Below, one piece after another: positions 33,157-33,412 of a DNA stretch of 33,412 nt; position 1 is the first letter of the stretch; each line of letters opens with the position of its first letter. Both the position numbers and the translations under genes were made by a program. The stretch comes from Selenomonas sp. (GTDB taxonomy: Bacteria > Bacillota > Negativicutes > Selenomonadales > Selenomonadaceae), in the NCBI GenBank assembly GCA_015265235.1, contig JABZYJ010000005.1, positions 1-33,412 of the forward strand. Reading direction: 5' to 3'. A model generated the notes under the pieces. It was given only the letters and a program-made list of their open reading frames with translations. It was not told where the DNA came from and did no database searches.

Positions 33157-33329
33157 TTATCTCCCTCTCTTTCTTTGATATAACCGATCGCCCGAGGAAA
33201 TCCGATCAGTCCCGATGTGACATTGCTGGATAGCTCGGCCGTCCCGTAAAAAATGGACAGGATCGCTACTGCGACGAGCCCTGTCCCGACCATCCAATCT
33301 ACGGGCGGGAGCCAGTCGTGTTTTGGCAT
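33153..33329 (-). CDS. Small single-span membrane protein, holin-like
   Basis: Protein of 58 residues from ATG 33329, with GGAG eight bases upstream. One hydrophobic segment (WMVGTGLVAVAILSIFYGTAEL, about residues 12-33) is flanked by a short polar N-terminus and a C-terminal tail ending KEREGDK. Its size, single span, charged tail and position directly before the endolysin are what a class III holin or holin accessory would show. No family could be named. It overlaps the amidase start by four bases. Confidence 0.65.
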   Translation of the reverse strand: MPKHDWLPPVDWMVGTGLVAVAILSIFYGTAELSSNVTSGLIGFPRAIGYIKEREGDK

Positions 33330-33333
33330 CCGA

Positions 33334-33412
33334 TCATCTCCCTCCAAGTGCCCATGTCAGCACGCTCGCAAAAATGCCGACGATGGTCGTTGACATCCCG
33401 ATGGTCCAGCAC
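33334..33412 (-). CDS. C-terminal end of a membrane protein (5' part outside window)
   Basis: The last 25 codons of a gene entering from the right end. They read as one hydrophobic segment (WTIGMSTTIVGIFASVLTWAL) and end GGR followed by TGA at 33334. It stops four bases before the next ATG, so it belongs to the same phage transcript. It may be a holin; the visible part is too short to assign. Confidence 0.55.
   Translation of the reverse strand, partial: CWTIGMSTTIVGIFASVLTWALGGR

Noticed and set aside
31999..33412. Complete prophage with integrase
   Set aside because: Only the lysis end is in the window; no integrase, repressor or structural gene can be seen, so completeness cannot be claimed.

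Overview
The window is a chromosomal segment of a fairly GC-rich, low-GC-lineage-type (Bacillota) bacterium. Gene content and order (rbgA-rnhB-ylqG-like-ylqH-like-yraN, AddAB instead of RecBCD, a CBS/DRTGG family II pyrophosphatase) point to that phylum. The GC-rich coding style together with Gram-negative-like gene names suggests Negativicutes, probably a Selenomonas relative. This placement is an inference, not a database result. All genes I can support, 23 protein-coding genes plus one tRNA, lie on the minus strand; the long plus-strand reading frames are shadows. Gene order below follows transcription, from high to low coordinates.

Right end (33412 to about 32165): the last part of a prophage or phage-remnant lysis module. 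It holds the tail of a membrane protein, a 58-residue single-span holin-like protein, an Amidase_2-type endolysin and a 95-residue unknown, closed by a terminator. Just outside it are three GGGAGAC direct repeats spaced about one and two helical turns apart. No integrase is in the window.

Core block (31998 to 27347): rbgA (50S assembly GTPase), rnhB (RNase HII), a 720-residue low-complexity protein with a FliK-like C-terminal domain, a strong promoter, a stand-alone FlhB-C-like protein, and yraN with a terminator. Next is a monocistronic CBS/DRTGG manganese pyrophosphatase with its own extended -10 promoter, an 18-bp tandem repeat upstream, a TTG start and a GC-rich terminator.

DNA-repair block (25523 to 9133): pcrA, ligA, sbcD, sbcC, addB, addA and a HIT-family hydrolase, tightly packed and often overlapping. 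It ends at a long palindromic terminator. This one locus carries helicase, ligase, hairpin nuclease and double-strand-break resection functions.

Left block (9054 to 1): an unknown 92-residue charged protein overlapping tadA; tRNA-Pro(CGG) with a good promoter and terminator; an M18 aminopeptidase whose real GTG start lies after the tRNA terminator. Then, from an extended -10 promoter, comes a probable operon: dtd, M29 aminopeptidase, a secreted unknown, a YitT-family membrane protein, a metallo-beta-lactamase-fold hydrolase, an exported cyclophilin, a GIY-YIG protein, greA and lysS (3' end cut by the window). No CRISPR array, insertion sequence, rRNA or riboswitch was recognised. The strongest 'undescribed' leads are the FliK-like/FlhB-like pair, the small phage gene of unknown role, the 92-residue tadA partner, and the regulatory architecture around the pyrophosphatase and pcrA.
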